Shown: in pieces, positions 14,601 to 26,380 of the stretch
How positions within the stretch are numbered: the first letter of the stretch is position 1
Layout of the letters: each line of letters starts with the position of its first letter
NCBI RefSeq assembly: GCF_963924675.1
Contig: NW_027077457.1
Location: 62,001-126,000 of the forward strand
Length of the DNA: 64,000 nt
Direction: 5' to 3'
Source of the DNA: Phocoena phocoena
Lineage: Eukaryota > Chordata > Mammalia > Artiodactyla > Phocoenidae
Translations under genes and position numbers: made by a program
The notes under the pieces: generated by a model
The model's database searches: none
The model's input: only the letters and a program-made list of their open reading frames with translations
What the model was told of the DNA's origin: nothing

Positions 14601-15801
14601 TAACCCGTCCCCTAATCCTAACCCGTATGGTAACTCTAACCCGTACCCTAACACGTACGCTCACCCTAAACCGTTGTCCTACTCTAACCTGTCCCCTAAA
14701 CCGTTCCCGTCTCCTAACCCTAACCCTAACCCTAACCCTTACCCGAAGCCTTACCCTAACCCGTCCCCTAATCCTAACCCTTACGATAACACTAACCCGT
14801 ACCCTAACATGTACGCTCACCCTAAACCGTTTTCGTACCCTAACCTGTCCCCTAAACCGTCCCCGTCCCCTAACCCTAAACCTAACCCTAACCCTAACCC
14901 TTACCCGAAGCCTTACCCTAACCCGTCCCCTAAACCTAACCCGTACGCTAACACTAACCCGTACCCTAACACGTACGCTCACCCTAAACCGTTGTCATAC
15001 ACTGACCTGTCCCCTAAACCGTCCCCGTCCCCGTCCCCTAACCCTAACCCTAACCCTAAACATAACCCTTACCCGAAGCCTTACCCTAACCCGTCCACTA
15101 ATCCTAACCCGTCAGCTAACACTAACCCGTACCCTAACAAGTACACTCACCCTAAACCGTTGTCGTACCCTAACCTGTCCCCTAAACCGTTCCCGTCCCC
15201 TAACCCTAACCCTAACCCTAACCCTAACCCTTTCCCGAAGCCTTACTCTAACCCATCCCATAATCCTAACCCGTACGCTAACACTAACCCGTAGCCTAAC
15301 ACGTACGCTCATCATAAACCATTTTCGTACCATAACCTGTCCCCTAAACCGTCCCCATCCCCTAACCCTAACCCTAACCCTAACCCTAAACCTAGCCCTT
15401 ACCCGAAGAATAACCCTAACCCGTCCCCTAATCCTAACCCGTACGCTAACACTAAACCGTACCCTAACACATACGCACACCCTAAACCGTTGTCGTATAC
15501 TAACCTGTCCCCTAAACCGTCCCCGTCTCCTAACCCTAATCCTAACCCTAACCCTAACCCTAACCCTAACACTTACCCGAAGCCTTACCCTAACACGTCC
15601 TCTAATCCTAACCCGTACGCTAACACTAACCCGTACCCTAACACGTACGCTCACCCTAAACGGTTGTCGTACCCTAACCTGTCCCCTAAACCGTCCCCGT
15701 CCCCTAACCCTAACCCTAACCCTAACCCTAACCCTTACCCGAAGCCTTACCCTAACCCGTCCCCTAATCCTAACCCGTACGCTAACACTAACCCGTACCC
15801 T
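11640..15801 (+). repeat. Segment B, second copy
   Basis: Second copy of 5,211-9,857. Distinctive shared units include one with CCATCCCCATCCCG before the core, one with TCAGCTAAACC, one with CATCATAAACC, and a truncated unit reading CCCGTACGCTAACACGTACG. Near 12,650-12,890 it carries two units unlike the four at the matching place in the first copy, so the two copies have exchanged or lost units since duplication. Confidence 0.87.
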
Positions 15802-15815
15802 AACACGTACGCTCA
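15654..15815 (+). repeat. Reference copy of the basic unit (162 bp, 27 hexamers)
   Basis: This copy is the closest to consensus that I found; the only departure noticed is ACGGTT for ACCGTT in the second hexamer. In hexamer order: 1, 4 and 6 are CCCTAA; 2 is ACCGTT, 3 GTCGTA, 5 CCTGTC, 7 ACCGTC, 8 CCCGTC; 9-13 are the perfect CCCTAA core; 14 CCCTTA, 15 CCCGAA, 16 GCCTTA; 17, 19 and 25 CCCTAA; 18 CCCGTC, 20 TCCTAA; 21 and 24 CCCGTA; 22 CGCTAA, 23 CACTAA, 26 CACGTA, 27 CGCTCA. Length equals 22 fixed hexamers plus n core hexamers, giving 156 bp at n=4 and 162 bp at n=5. Unit boundaries are arbitrary; I start at the CCCTAA before ACCGTT. Confidence 0.93.
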
Positions 15816-17050
15816 CCCTAAAGCGTTGTCGTACACTAACCTGTCCCCTAAACCGTCACCGTCCCCTAACCCTAACCCTAACCCTAACCCTAACCCGAAC
15901 CCTTACCCGAAGCCTTACCCTAAACCGTCCCCTAATCCTAACCCTCATGCTAACTCTAACCCGTACCCTAACACGTACGCTCACCCTAAACCGTTGTCGT
16001 ACCCTAACCTGTCCTCTAAACCGTCCCCGTTCCCTAACCCTAACCCTAACCCTAACCCTAACCCTTACCCGAAGCCTTACCCTAACCCGTCCCCTAATCC
16101 TAACCCGTACGCTAACACTAACCCGTACCCTAACACGTACGCTCACCCTAAACCGTTGTCGTACCCTAACCTGTCCCCTACACCGTCCCCGTCCCCTACC
16201 CCTAACCCTAACCCTAACCCTAACCCTAACCCTTACCCGAAGCCTTACCCTAACCCGTCCCCTAATCCTAACCCATACGATAACACTAACCTGTACCCTA
16301 ACACGTACGCTCACCCTAAACCGTTGTCGTACCCTAACCTGTCCCCTAAACCATCCCCGTCCCCTAACCCTAACCCTAACCCTAACCCTAAACCTTACCC
16401 AAAGCCTTACCCTAACCCGTACGCTAACACTAACCCGTACCCTATCACGTACGCTCACCCTAAACCGTTGTCGTACACAAACCTGTCCCCTAAACCATCC
16501 CCGTCCCCGTCCCCTAACCCTAACTCTAACCCTAACACTTACCCGAAGCCTTACCCTAACCCGTCCCCTAATCCTAACCCGTTGGCTAACACTAACCCGT
16601 ACCCTAACACGTATGCTCACCTTAAACAGTTGTCGTACCCTAACCTGTCCCCTAAACCGTCCCCGTCCCCTAACCCTAACCCTAACCCTAACCCTAACCC
16701 TAACACTTACCCGAAGCCTTACACTAACCCGTCCCTTAATCCTAAACCGTACGCTAACACGAACCCGTACCCTAACACGTACGCTCACCCTAAACCGTTG
16801 TCGTACCCTAACCTGTCCCCAAAACCGTCCCCGTCCCCTAACCTTAACCCTAACCCTAACCCTAACCCTAACACTTACCCGAAGCCTTACACTAACCCGT
16901 CCCCTAATCCTAAACCGTACGCTAACACTAAACCGTACCCTAACACGTACGCTCACCCTAAACCGTTGTCGTACCCTAACCTGTCCCCTAAACCGTCCCC
17001 ATCCCCTAACCCTAACCCTAAACCTAACCCTAACCCTTACCCGAACCCTT
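15802..17050 (+). repeat. Satellite units related to Segment C
   Basis: About eight units. From about 16,160 the order (unit with CATACGATAAC, unit with AAACCTTACCC, unit with CACAAACCTGTCC, unit with CCGTTGGCTAAC) follows that of 10,370-11,200, with substitutions and a unit shortened near 16,410, where CCCGTC, CCCTAA and TCCTAA are missing. The last unit ends with GAACCCTTACCGTAACC, which is the start marker of the following tandem. Confidence 0.75.
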
Positions 17051-18630
17051 ACCGTAACCCGCCCCTAATCCTAACACATACGCTAACACTAAAGCGTACC
17101 CTAACACATACGCACACCCTAAACCGTTGTCGTACACTAACCTGTCCCCTAAACCGTCCCCTTCTCCTAACCCTAACCCTAACCCTAACCCTAACACTAA
17201 CCCTTACCCGAAGCCTTACCCTAACCCGTCCTCTAATCCTAACCCGTACGCTAACACTAACCCGTACCCTAACACGTACGCTCACCCTAAACCGTTGTCG
17301 TACCCTAACCTGTCCCCTAAAACGTCCCCGTTCCCTAACCCTAACCCTAACCCTAACCCTAACCCTTACCCGAAGCCTTACCCTAACCCGTCCCTTAATC
17401 CTAAACCGTACGCTAACACGAACCCGTACCCTAACACGTATGCTCACCCTAAACCGTTGTCGTACCCTAACCTGTCCCCAAAACCGTCCCCGTCCCCTAA
17501 CCCTAACCCTAACACTAACCCTTACCCGAAGACTTACCCTAACCCGTCCCCTAATCCTAACCCGTTGGCTAACACTAAACCGTACCCTAACACGTACGCT
17601 CACCCTAAACCGTTGTCGTACCCTAACCTGTCCCCTAAACCGTCCCCGTCCCCTAACCCTAACCCTAACCCTAACCCTAACCCTTACCCGAACCCTTACC
17701 GTAACCCGCCCCTAATCCTAACACGTACGCTAACACTAAAGCGTACCCTAACACATACGCATACCCTAAACCGTTGTCGTACACTAACCTGTCCCCTAAA
17801 CCGTCCCCTTCTCCTAACCCTAACCCTAACCCTAACACTAACCCTTACCCGAAGCCTTACCCTAACCCGTCCTCTAATCCTAACCCGTACGCTAACACTA
17901 ACCCGTACCCTAACACGTACGCTCACCCTAAACCGTTGTCGTACCCTAACCGGTCCCCTAAAACGTCCCCGTTCCCTAACCCTAACCCTAACCCTAACCC
18001 TAACCCTTACCCGAAGCCTTACCCTAACCCGTCCCTTAATCCTAAACCGTACGCTAACACGAACCCGTACCCTAACACGTATGCTCACCCTAAACCGTTG
18101 TCGTACCCTAACCTGTCCCCAAAACCGTCCCCGTCCCCTAACCCTAACCCTAACACTAACCCTTACCCGAAGACTTACCCTAACCCGTCCCCTAATCCTA
18201 ACCCGTTGGCTAACACTAAACCGTACCCTAACACGTACGCTCACCCTAAACCGTTGTCGTACCCTAACCTGTCCCCTAAACCGTCCCCGTCCCCTAACCC
18301 TAACCCTAACCCTAACCCTAACCCTTACCCGAACCCTTACCGTAACCCGCCCCTAATCCTAACACGTACGCTAACACTAAAGCGTACCCTAACACATACG
18401 CATACCCTAAACCGTTGTCGTACACTAACCTGTCCCCTAAACCGTCCCCTTCTCCTAACATTAACCCTAACCCTAACACTAACCCTTACCCGAAGCCTTA
18501 CCCTAACCCGTCCTCTAATCCTAACCCGTACGCTAACACTAACCCGTACCCTAACACGTACGCTCACCCTAAACCGTTGTCGTACCCTAACCTGTCCCCT
18601 AAAACGTCTCCGTCCCCTAACCCTAACCCT
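17051..18630 (+). repeat. Local tandem of a four-unit block: 647 bp, 641 bp and a partial third copy
   Basis: The marker ACCGTAACCCGCCCC occurs at 17,051, 17,698 and 18,339, giving periods of 647 and 641 bp. Each block carries the same units: one with CCTTCTCC before the core, one with AAAACGTCCCCG, one with CCCCAAAACCG, one with GAAGACTTACC and CCGTTGGC. The 6-bp difference is one core hexamer. The third copy departs near 18,630. One marker base deletion (CCCGCCCC for CCCGTCCCC) puts each block one base out of hexamer register, which is why 647 and 641 are not multiples of 6. Confidence 0.92.
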
Positions 18631-18864
18631 AACCATAACCCTTACCCGAAGCCTTACACTAACCCGTACCCTAAACCTAACCCGTACGCTAACACTTACC
18701 CGTATCCTAACACGTACGCTCACTCTAAACCATTGTCGTACCCTAACCTGTACCCTGAACCATCCCCGTCCCCTATCCCTAACCCTAACCCTAACCCTTA
18801 CCCGAAGCCTAACACTAACCCATCCCCTAATCCTTACCCGTACGCTAACCCTAACCCGTACCCT
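18631..18864 (+). repeat. Satellite units between the 647-bp tandem and Segment C second copy
   Basis: About one and a half units. They carry ACCTGTACCCTGAACC and CCCTATCCC variants that resemble units near 39,780 and 42,050, not their immediate neighbours. This suggests that a small piece was brought in by recombination between distant parts of the array. Confidence 0.6.
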
Positions 18865-20475
18865 AACATGTACACTCAACCTAAACAGTTGTCGTACCCT
18901 AACCTGTCCCCTAAACCATCCCCATCCCCTAACCCTAACCCTAAACCTAACCCTTACCCGAAGCCTTACCCTAACCCGTCACCTAATCCTAACCCGTACG
19001 CTAACACTAAACCGTACCCTAACACGTACGCTCACCCTAGACCGTTGTCGTAGCCTAACTTGTCCCCGAAACCGTCACCGTCCCCTAACCCTAACCCTAA
19101 ACCTAACCCTAACCCGAACCCTTACCCGAAGCCTTACCCTAACCCGTCCCCAATCCTAACCCGTACGCTAACACTAACCCGTACCCTAACACGTACGCTC
19201 ACCCTAAACTGTTGTCGTACCCTAACCTGTCCCCTAAACCGTCGCCGTCCCCTAACCCTAACCCTAACCCTAACCCTAACACTAACCCTTACCCGAAGCC
19301 TTACCCTAACCCGTCCCCTAATCCTAACCCATACGATAACACTAACACGTACCCTAACACGTACGCTCACCCTAAACCGTTGTCGTACCCTAACCTGTCC
19401 CCTAAACCATCCCCGTCCCCTAACCCTAACCCTAACCCTAAACCTTACCCAAAGCCTTACCCTAACCCGTCCCCTAATCCTTACCCGTACGCTAACACTA
19501 ACACGTACCCTAACACGTACGCTCACCCTAAAACGTTGTCGTACACAAACCTGTCCCCTAAACCGTCCCCGTCCCCTAACCCTAACCCTAACCCTAACCC
19601 TAACCCTAACCCTTACCCGAAGCCTTACCCTAACCCGTCCCCTAATCCTAACCCGTTGGCTAACACTAACCCGTACCCTAACACGATTGGTCACCTTAAA
19701 ACGTTGTCGTACCCTAACCTGTCCCCTAAACCGTCCCCGTCCCCTAACCCTAACCCTAACCCTAACCCTAACACTTACCCGAAGCCTTACACTAACCCGT
19801 CCCTTAATCCTAACCCGTACGCTAACACGAACCCGTACCCTAACACGTACGCTCAACCTAAACCGTTGTCGTACCCTAACCTGTCCCCAAAACCGTCCCC
19901 GTCCCCTAACCCTAACCCTAACCCTAACACTTAGCCGAAGCCTTACACTAACCCGTCCCCTAATCCTAAACCGTACGCTAACACTAAACCGTACCCTAAC
20001 ACGTACGCTCAACCTAAACCGTTGTCGTACCCTAACCTGTCCCCAAAACCGTCCCCGTCCCCTAACCCTAACCCTAACCCTAACACTTACCCGAAGCATT
20101 ACACTAACCCGTCTCCTAATCCTAACGCGTATGCTAACTATAACCCATAACCTAACACGTACGCTCACCCTAAACCGTTGTCGTACCCTAACCTGTCCCC
20201 TAAACCGTCCCCGTTCCCTAACCCTAACCCTAACCCTAACCCTAACACTAACCCTTACCCGAAGCCTTACACTAACCCGTCCCCTAATCCTTACCCGTAC
20301 GCTAACACTAAACCGTAGCCTAACACGTACGCTCACCCTAAACCGTTGTCATACCCTAACCTGTCCCCTAAACCGTCCCCGTCCCCTAACCCTAACCCTA
20401 ACCCTAACTCTAACCCTAATCCTTACCTGAAGCCTTACCCTAAACCGTCCCGTAATCCTAACACGTACGCTAACA
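18865..20475 (+). repeat. Segment C, second copy
   Basis: Second copy of 9,858-11,640, one 162-bp unit shorter near its left end and two core hexamers shorter overall (offset falls from 8,845 to 8,833). It leaves homology near 20,480, where the first copy continues with a CCATTG unit and this one with GTATACTAAC and CCGTTCTCG variants. Confidence 0.86.
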
Positions 20476-22080
20476 CTAACCCGTATACTAACACGTACGC
20501 TCACCCTAAACCGTTCTCGTACCCTAACCTGTCCCCTAAACCGTCCCCGTCCCCGTCCCCTAACCCTAACCCTAACCCGAACCCTTACCCGAAGCCTTAC
20601 CCTAACCCGTCCCCTAATCCTAACCCGTACGCTAACACTAACCCGTACCCTAACACGGACGCTCACCCTAAACCGTTGTCGTACCCTAACCTGTCCCCTA
20701 AACCGTCCCCGTCCCCTAACCCTACCCTAACCCTAACCCTAAACCTTACCCGAAGCCTTACCCTAAACCATCCCCTAATCCTTACCCGAACGCTAACACT
20801 AATCCATACCCTAACACGTACGCTCACCCAAAACCGTTGTCGTGCCCTAACCTGTGCCCTAAACCGTCCCCGTCCCCTAACCCTAACCCTAACATTAACC
20901 CTTACCCGAAGCATTACCCTAACCCGTCCCTTAATCCTAAACCGTATGCTAACTCTAACCCATACCCTAACACGTACGCTCACCCTAAACCGTTGTCATA
21001 CCCTAACCTGTCCCTTAAACCGTCCCCGTTCCCTAACCCTAACCCTAACCCTAACCCTAACCCTTACCAGAAGCCTTAACCTAACCCGTCCCCTAATCCT
21101 AACCCGTACGCTAACATTAACCCGTACACTAACACGTACGCTCACCCTAAACCGTTGTCGTACACTAACCTGTCCCCTAAACCGTCTCCGTCCCCGTCCC
21201 CTAACCCTAACCCTAACTCTAATCCTTACCCGAAGCCTTACCCTAACCCGTCCCCGAATCCTAAACCGTAGGCTAACACTAACCCGTACCCTAACACGTA
21301 TGCTCACCCTAAACCGTTGTCGTACCCTAACCTGTCCCCTAAACCGTCCCCGTCCCCTAACCCTAACCCTAACACTAACCCTTACCCGAAGCCTTACCCT
21401 AACCCATCCCCTAATCCTAACCCGTACGCTAACACTAATCCGTACCCTAACACTTACGCTCACCCTAAAACGTTGTCGTACACTAACCTGTCCCCTAAAC
21501 CGTCCCCTTCCCCTTACCCTATCCCTAACCCTAACCCTAACCCTAACCCTTACCCGAAGCCTTACCGTAACCCATCCCCTAATCCTAACCCGTACGCTAA
21601 CACTAAACCGTACCATAACACATACGCACACCGTAAACCGTTGTCGTACACTAACCTGTCCCCTAAACCGTCCCCGTCTCCTAACCCTAACCCTAACCCT
21701 AACCCTAACCCTAATCCTAACCCTTACCCGAAGCCTTACCCTAACCCGTCCCCTAATCCTAACCCGTACGCTAAAACTAACACGTACCCTAACACGTACG
21801 CTCACCCTAAACCGTTGTCATACCCTAACCTGTCCCCTAAACCGTCCCCGTCCCCTAACCCTAACCCTAACCCTAACCCTAACCCTTACCCTAAGCCTTA
21901 CACTAACCCGTCCCCTAATCCTTACCCGTACGCTAACACTAAACCGTAGCCTAACACGTACGCTCACCCTAAACCGTTGTCGTACCCTAACCTGTCCCCT
22001 AAACCGTCCCCATCCCCTAACCCTAACCCTAACCCTAACCCTAACCCTAATCCTTACCTGAAGCCTTACCCTAACCCGTC
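20476..22080 (+). repeat. Satellite block with start markers of the 2-kb tandem
   Basis: About 20,505-20,740 (CCGTTCTCG unit, ACACGGACGCTC unit, and a CCCTACCCTAACCC core missing one base) matches the start of blocks near 28,420, 30,470 and 32,540; the one-base core deletion is shared only with the copies near 30,675 and 32,740. The rest, to 22,080, is ordinary units with private variants and no long near-identical partner that I could identify. Confidence 0.7.
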
Positions 22081-24010
22081 CCGTAATCCTAATCCGTACG
22101 CTAACCCTAACCCGTACCCTAACATGTACGCTCACGCTCAACCATTGTCGTACCCTAACCAGTACCCTAAACCATCCCCGCCCCTATCCCTAACCCTAAC
22201 CCTAACCCTAACCCTTACCCGAAGCCTTACCCTTACCCTTCCCCTAATCCTAACCGTTACGCTAACTGTAACACGTACCCTAACACGTACGCTCACCCTA
22301 AAACGTTGTCGTACCATAACCTGTCCCCTAAACCGTCCCCGTCACCTAACCCTAACCCTAACCCTAACCCTTACCCGAAGCCTTACCCTAACCCGTCCCA
22401 TAAGCCTAACCCGTACGCTAACACTAACCCATACCCTAACACGTACGCTCACCCTAAACCCTTATCGTACACTAACCTGTCCCCTAAACCGTCCCCGTCC
22501 CCTAACCCTAACCCTAACCCTAACACTTACCCGAAGCCTTACTCTAACCCGTCCCCTAATCCTAACCCGTACGCTAACCATAACTAGTACCCTAACACGT
22601 ACGCTCACCCTAAACCGTTGTCGTACCTTAACCTGTCCTCTAAACCGTCCCCGTCCCCTAACCCTAACCCTAACCCTAACACTTACCCGAAGCCTTACAC
22701 TAACCCGTCCCCTAATCGTAACCCGTACGCTAACACTAACCCGTAGCCTAACACGTACACTCACCCTAAACCGTTGTCGTACCCTAAACTGTCCCCTAAA
22801 CCGTCCCCTAACCCTAATCCTTACCTGAAGCCTTACGCTAACTCGTCCCGTAATACTAACACATACGCTAACACTAACTCGTACCCTAACACGTACGCTC
22901 ACCCTAAACCGTTGTCGTACGCTAAGCTGTCCCCTAAACCTTCCCTGTCCCCTAACCCTAAACCTCAACCTAACCCTTACCCGAAGCCTTACCCTAACCC
23001 CTCCCCTAATCCTAACACGTACGCTAACACTAACCCGTAGCCTAACACATACGCTCACCATAAACCATTGTCGTACTCTAACCTGTCCCCTAAACCGTCC
23101 CCGTCCCCTAACACTAACCCTAACCCTAACCCTAACCCTAAACCTTACCCGAAGCCTTACCCTAACCCGTCCCCTAATCCTAACCCGTACGCTAACACTA
23201 AACCATACCCTAACAAGTACGCTCACTCTAAACCGTTGTCGTACGCTAACCTGTCCCCTAAACCGTCCCCGTCCCCTAACCCTAACCCTAACCCTAACCC
23301 TTACCCGAAGCCTTATCCTAACCCGTCCCCTAATCCTAACCCGTACGCTAAGAGTAACCCGTACCCTAACACGTACGCTCACCCTAAACCGTTGTCGTAC
23401 CCTAACCTGCCCCTAAACCGTCACCGACCCCTAACCCTAACCCTAACCCTAACCCTAACCCTTACCCGAAGCATTACACTAACCCGTCCCCTAATCCTAA
23501 CCCGTATGCTAACTATAACCCATACCCTAACACGTACGCTCACCCTAAACCGTTGTCGTACCCTAACCTGTCCCCTAAACCGTCCCCGTTCCCTAACCCT
23601 AACCCTAACCCTAACCCTAACACTAACCCTTACCCGAAGCCTTACACTAACCCGTCCCCTAATCCTAACCCGTACGCTAAAACTAACCCGTACACTAACA
23701 TGTACGCTCACCCTGAACCGTTGTCGTACACTAACCTGTCCCCTAAACCGTCCCTGTCCCCTAACTCTAACCCTAACCCTAACCCTATCCCTTACCCGAA
23801 GCCTTACCCTAAACCGTCCCCTAATCCTAAACCATACGATAACTCTAACCCGTACCCTAACACGTACGCTCACCCTAAACCGTTGTCGTACCCTAACCTG
23901 TGCCCTAAACCGTCCCCGTCCCCTAACCCTAACCCTAAACCTAACCCTAAACCTAAACTTTACCCGAAGCTTTACCCTAACCCGTCCCCTAATCCTAACC
24001 TGTAGGCTAA
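22081..24010 (+). repeat. Segment E, dispersed copy of the 2-kb tandem block
   Basis: Unit order matches about 28,680-30,070 and the copies at about 30,750-32,135 and 32,820-33,735. Offset to the first is 6,571 near 22,300-22,770 and 6,589 near 23,070-23,420. Markers: CACGCTCAACC, a CCATAACCTG unit, a CATAAGCC unit, CTAACCATAACTAG, CCTCAACC, and TGCCCCTAAACCGTCACC at 23,409. About 23,210-23,660 also matches 26,895-27,345 at offset 3,686. Confidence 0.8.
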
Positions 24011-24800
24011 CACTAACCCATACCCTAAAACGTATGCTCACCCTAAACCGTTGTCGTATCCTAACCTGTCCCCTAAACCGTCCCCGTCCCCTAACCCTAA
24101 CCCTAAACCTAACCCTAACCCTTACCCGAAGCCTTACCCTAACCCGTCCCCTAATCCTAAACCGTACGCTAACACTAACCCGTACCCTAACACGTACGCT
24201 CACCCTAAACCGTTGACGTACCCTAACCTCTCCCCTACACCGTCCCCATCCCCTAACCCTAACCCTAACCCAAACCCTAACCCTTACCCGAAGCCTTACC
24301 CTAACCCGTCCCCTAATCCTAACCCGTATGCTAACTCTAACCCGTACCCTAACACGTACGCTCACCCTAAAACGTTGTCGTACCCTAACCTGTCCCCTAA
24401 ACATTCCCCGTCCCCTAACACTAACCCTAACCCTAACCCTAACCCTAACCCTTACCCGAAGCCTTATTGTAACCCGTCCTCTAATCCTAACCCGTACACT
24501 AACAATAACCTGTACCCTAACACGTACGCTCACCCTAAACCGTTGTCGTATCCTAACCTGTCCCCTAAACCGTCCCCGTCCCCTAACACTAACCCTAACC
24601 CTAACCCTAACCGTAACACTTACCCGAAGCCTTACACTAACCCGTCCCATAATCCTAACCCGTACGCTAACACTAACCCGTACCCTAACACGTACACTCA
24701 CCCTAAAAAGTTGTCGTACCCTAACCTGTCCCCTAAACCGTCGCCGTCCCCAACCCTAACCCTAACCCTAACCCTAACCCTAACCCTTACCTGAAGCCTT
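24011..24800 (+). repeat. Satellite block homologous to about 35,880-36,363
   Basis: From about 24,310 to 24,800 the variants match 35,873-36,363 at a constant offset of 11,563. Shared variants are AAACATTCCCC, ACTAACAATAA, CCCTAAAAAGTTG and a CCCCAACCC one-base deletion before the core. 24,011-24,310 has ordinary units without a clear close partner. Confidence 0.78.
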
Positions 24801-26380
24801 AACCTAACCCGTCCCTTAATCCTAACCCGTACGCTCACCGCAACCGTTGTCGTACCCTAACCTGTCCCCTAAACCATCCCCGTCCCCTAACCCTAACCCT
24901 AATCCTAACCCTAACCCTAAAACTTATCCGAAGCCTTACCCTAAACCGTCCCCTAAACCTAACCCGTACGCTAACACTAACCCGTACCCTAACACGTACA
25001 CTCACCCTATACCGTTGTCGTACCCGAACCTGTCCCCTAAACCGTCCCCGTCCCCTAACCCTAACACTAACCCTAACCCTAACCCTTACCCAAAGCCTTA
25101 CCCTAACCCGTCCCCTAATCCTAGATCGTACGCTAACACGAACTCGTACCCTAACACTTACGCTCACCCTAAACCGTTGTTGTACCCTAACCTCTCCCTT
25201 AAACCATCCCCATGCCCTAACACTAACCCTAACCCTAAACCTAACCCTAACCCTTACCCGAAGCCTTACCCTAACCCGTCCCCTAATCCTAACCCGTACG
25301 CTAACAATAACCCGTACCCTAACATGTATGCTCACCCTAAACCGTTGTCATACCCTAACCTGTCCCCTAAACCGTCCCCATTCCCTAACCCTAACCCTAA
25401 CCCTAACCATAACCCTAACCCTTACTTGAAGCCTTACCCTAACCCGTACCCTAATCCTAACCCGTACACTAACAATAACCTGTACCCTAACACGTACGCT
25501 CACCCTAAACCGTTGTCGTACCCTAACCTGTCCCCTAAACCGTCCCCGTCCCCTAAGACTAACCCTACCCCTAAACCTAACGCTAACCCTTACCCGAAGC
25601 CTTACCCTAAACCGTCCCATAATCCTAACCCGTAAGTTAACAATAACCCGTACCCTAACACGTACGCACCCCCTAAACCGTTGTCGTACCCTAACGTGTC
25701 CCCTAAACCGTCCCCGTCCCCTAAACCTAACCCTAACCCTAACCCTAACCCTTACCCGAAGCTTTACCCTAACCCTTCCCGTAATCCTAACCCGTACGCT
25801 AACACTAACCGGTACCCTAACATGTACACTCACCCTAAACTGTTGTCGTACCCGAACCTGTCCCCTAAACCGTCCCCGTCCCCTAACCCTAACGCTAAAC
25901 CTAACCCTAACCCTTACCCGAAGCCTTACCCTAACCCGTCCCCTAATCCTAACCCATACGCTAACACTAACCAGTACCCTAGCACGTACGCTCACCCTAA
26001 ACCGTTGTCGTACCCTAACCTGTCCCCTATACCGTCACCGTCCCCTAACCCTAACCCTAACCCTAACACGTACGCTCACCCTAAACCGTTGTCGTAGACT
26101 AAACTCTCCCCTAAACCGTCCCCATCCCCTAACCCTAACCCTAACCCTAACCCTAACCCTAACCCTTACCCGAAGCCTTTCACTAACCCGTCCCCTATTC
26201 CTAACCCGTACGCTAACACTAACCAGTACCCTAACACGTACGCTCACCCTAATCCGTTGTCCTACCCTAACCTGTCCCCTAAACCGTCACCGTCCCCTAA
26301 CCATAACCCTAAACCTAACACTAACCGAACCCTTACCCGAAGCCTTACCCTAACCCGTCCCATAATCCTAACCCGTACGC
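24801..26380 (+). repeat. Segment G, first copy (homologous to 33,740-35,880)
   Basis: About 25,110-26,000 matches 33,725-34,610 at offset 8,614; about 26,080-26,350 matches 35,590-35,860. Shared markers are CCATGCCC, CCCTAAGACTAACCC, CGTAAGTTAAC, ACCGGTACCC and the half-length unit described separately. In the later region the central 906 bp of this segment exists twice in tandem; here it exists once, so this copy may show the arrangement before that duplication. Confidence 0.82.
25995..26078 (+). repeat. Half-length unit (84 bp, 14 hexamers)
   Basis: The unit runs normally through its first eight hexamers and a four-copy CCCTAA core, then goes straight to CACGTA and CGCTCA; the whole second half (CCCTTA to CCCGTA) is missing. 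The join is at a CCCTAA, which is also the hexamer that normally precedes CACGTA, so the deletion fits exchange between two CCCTAA copies. Homologous 78-bp versions with three core copies are at 34,609-34,686 and 35,515-35,592. Confidence 0.88.
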
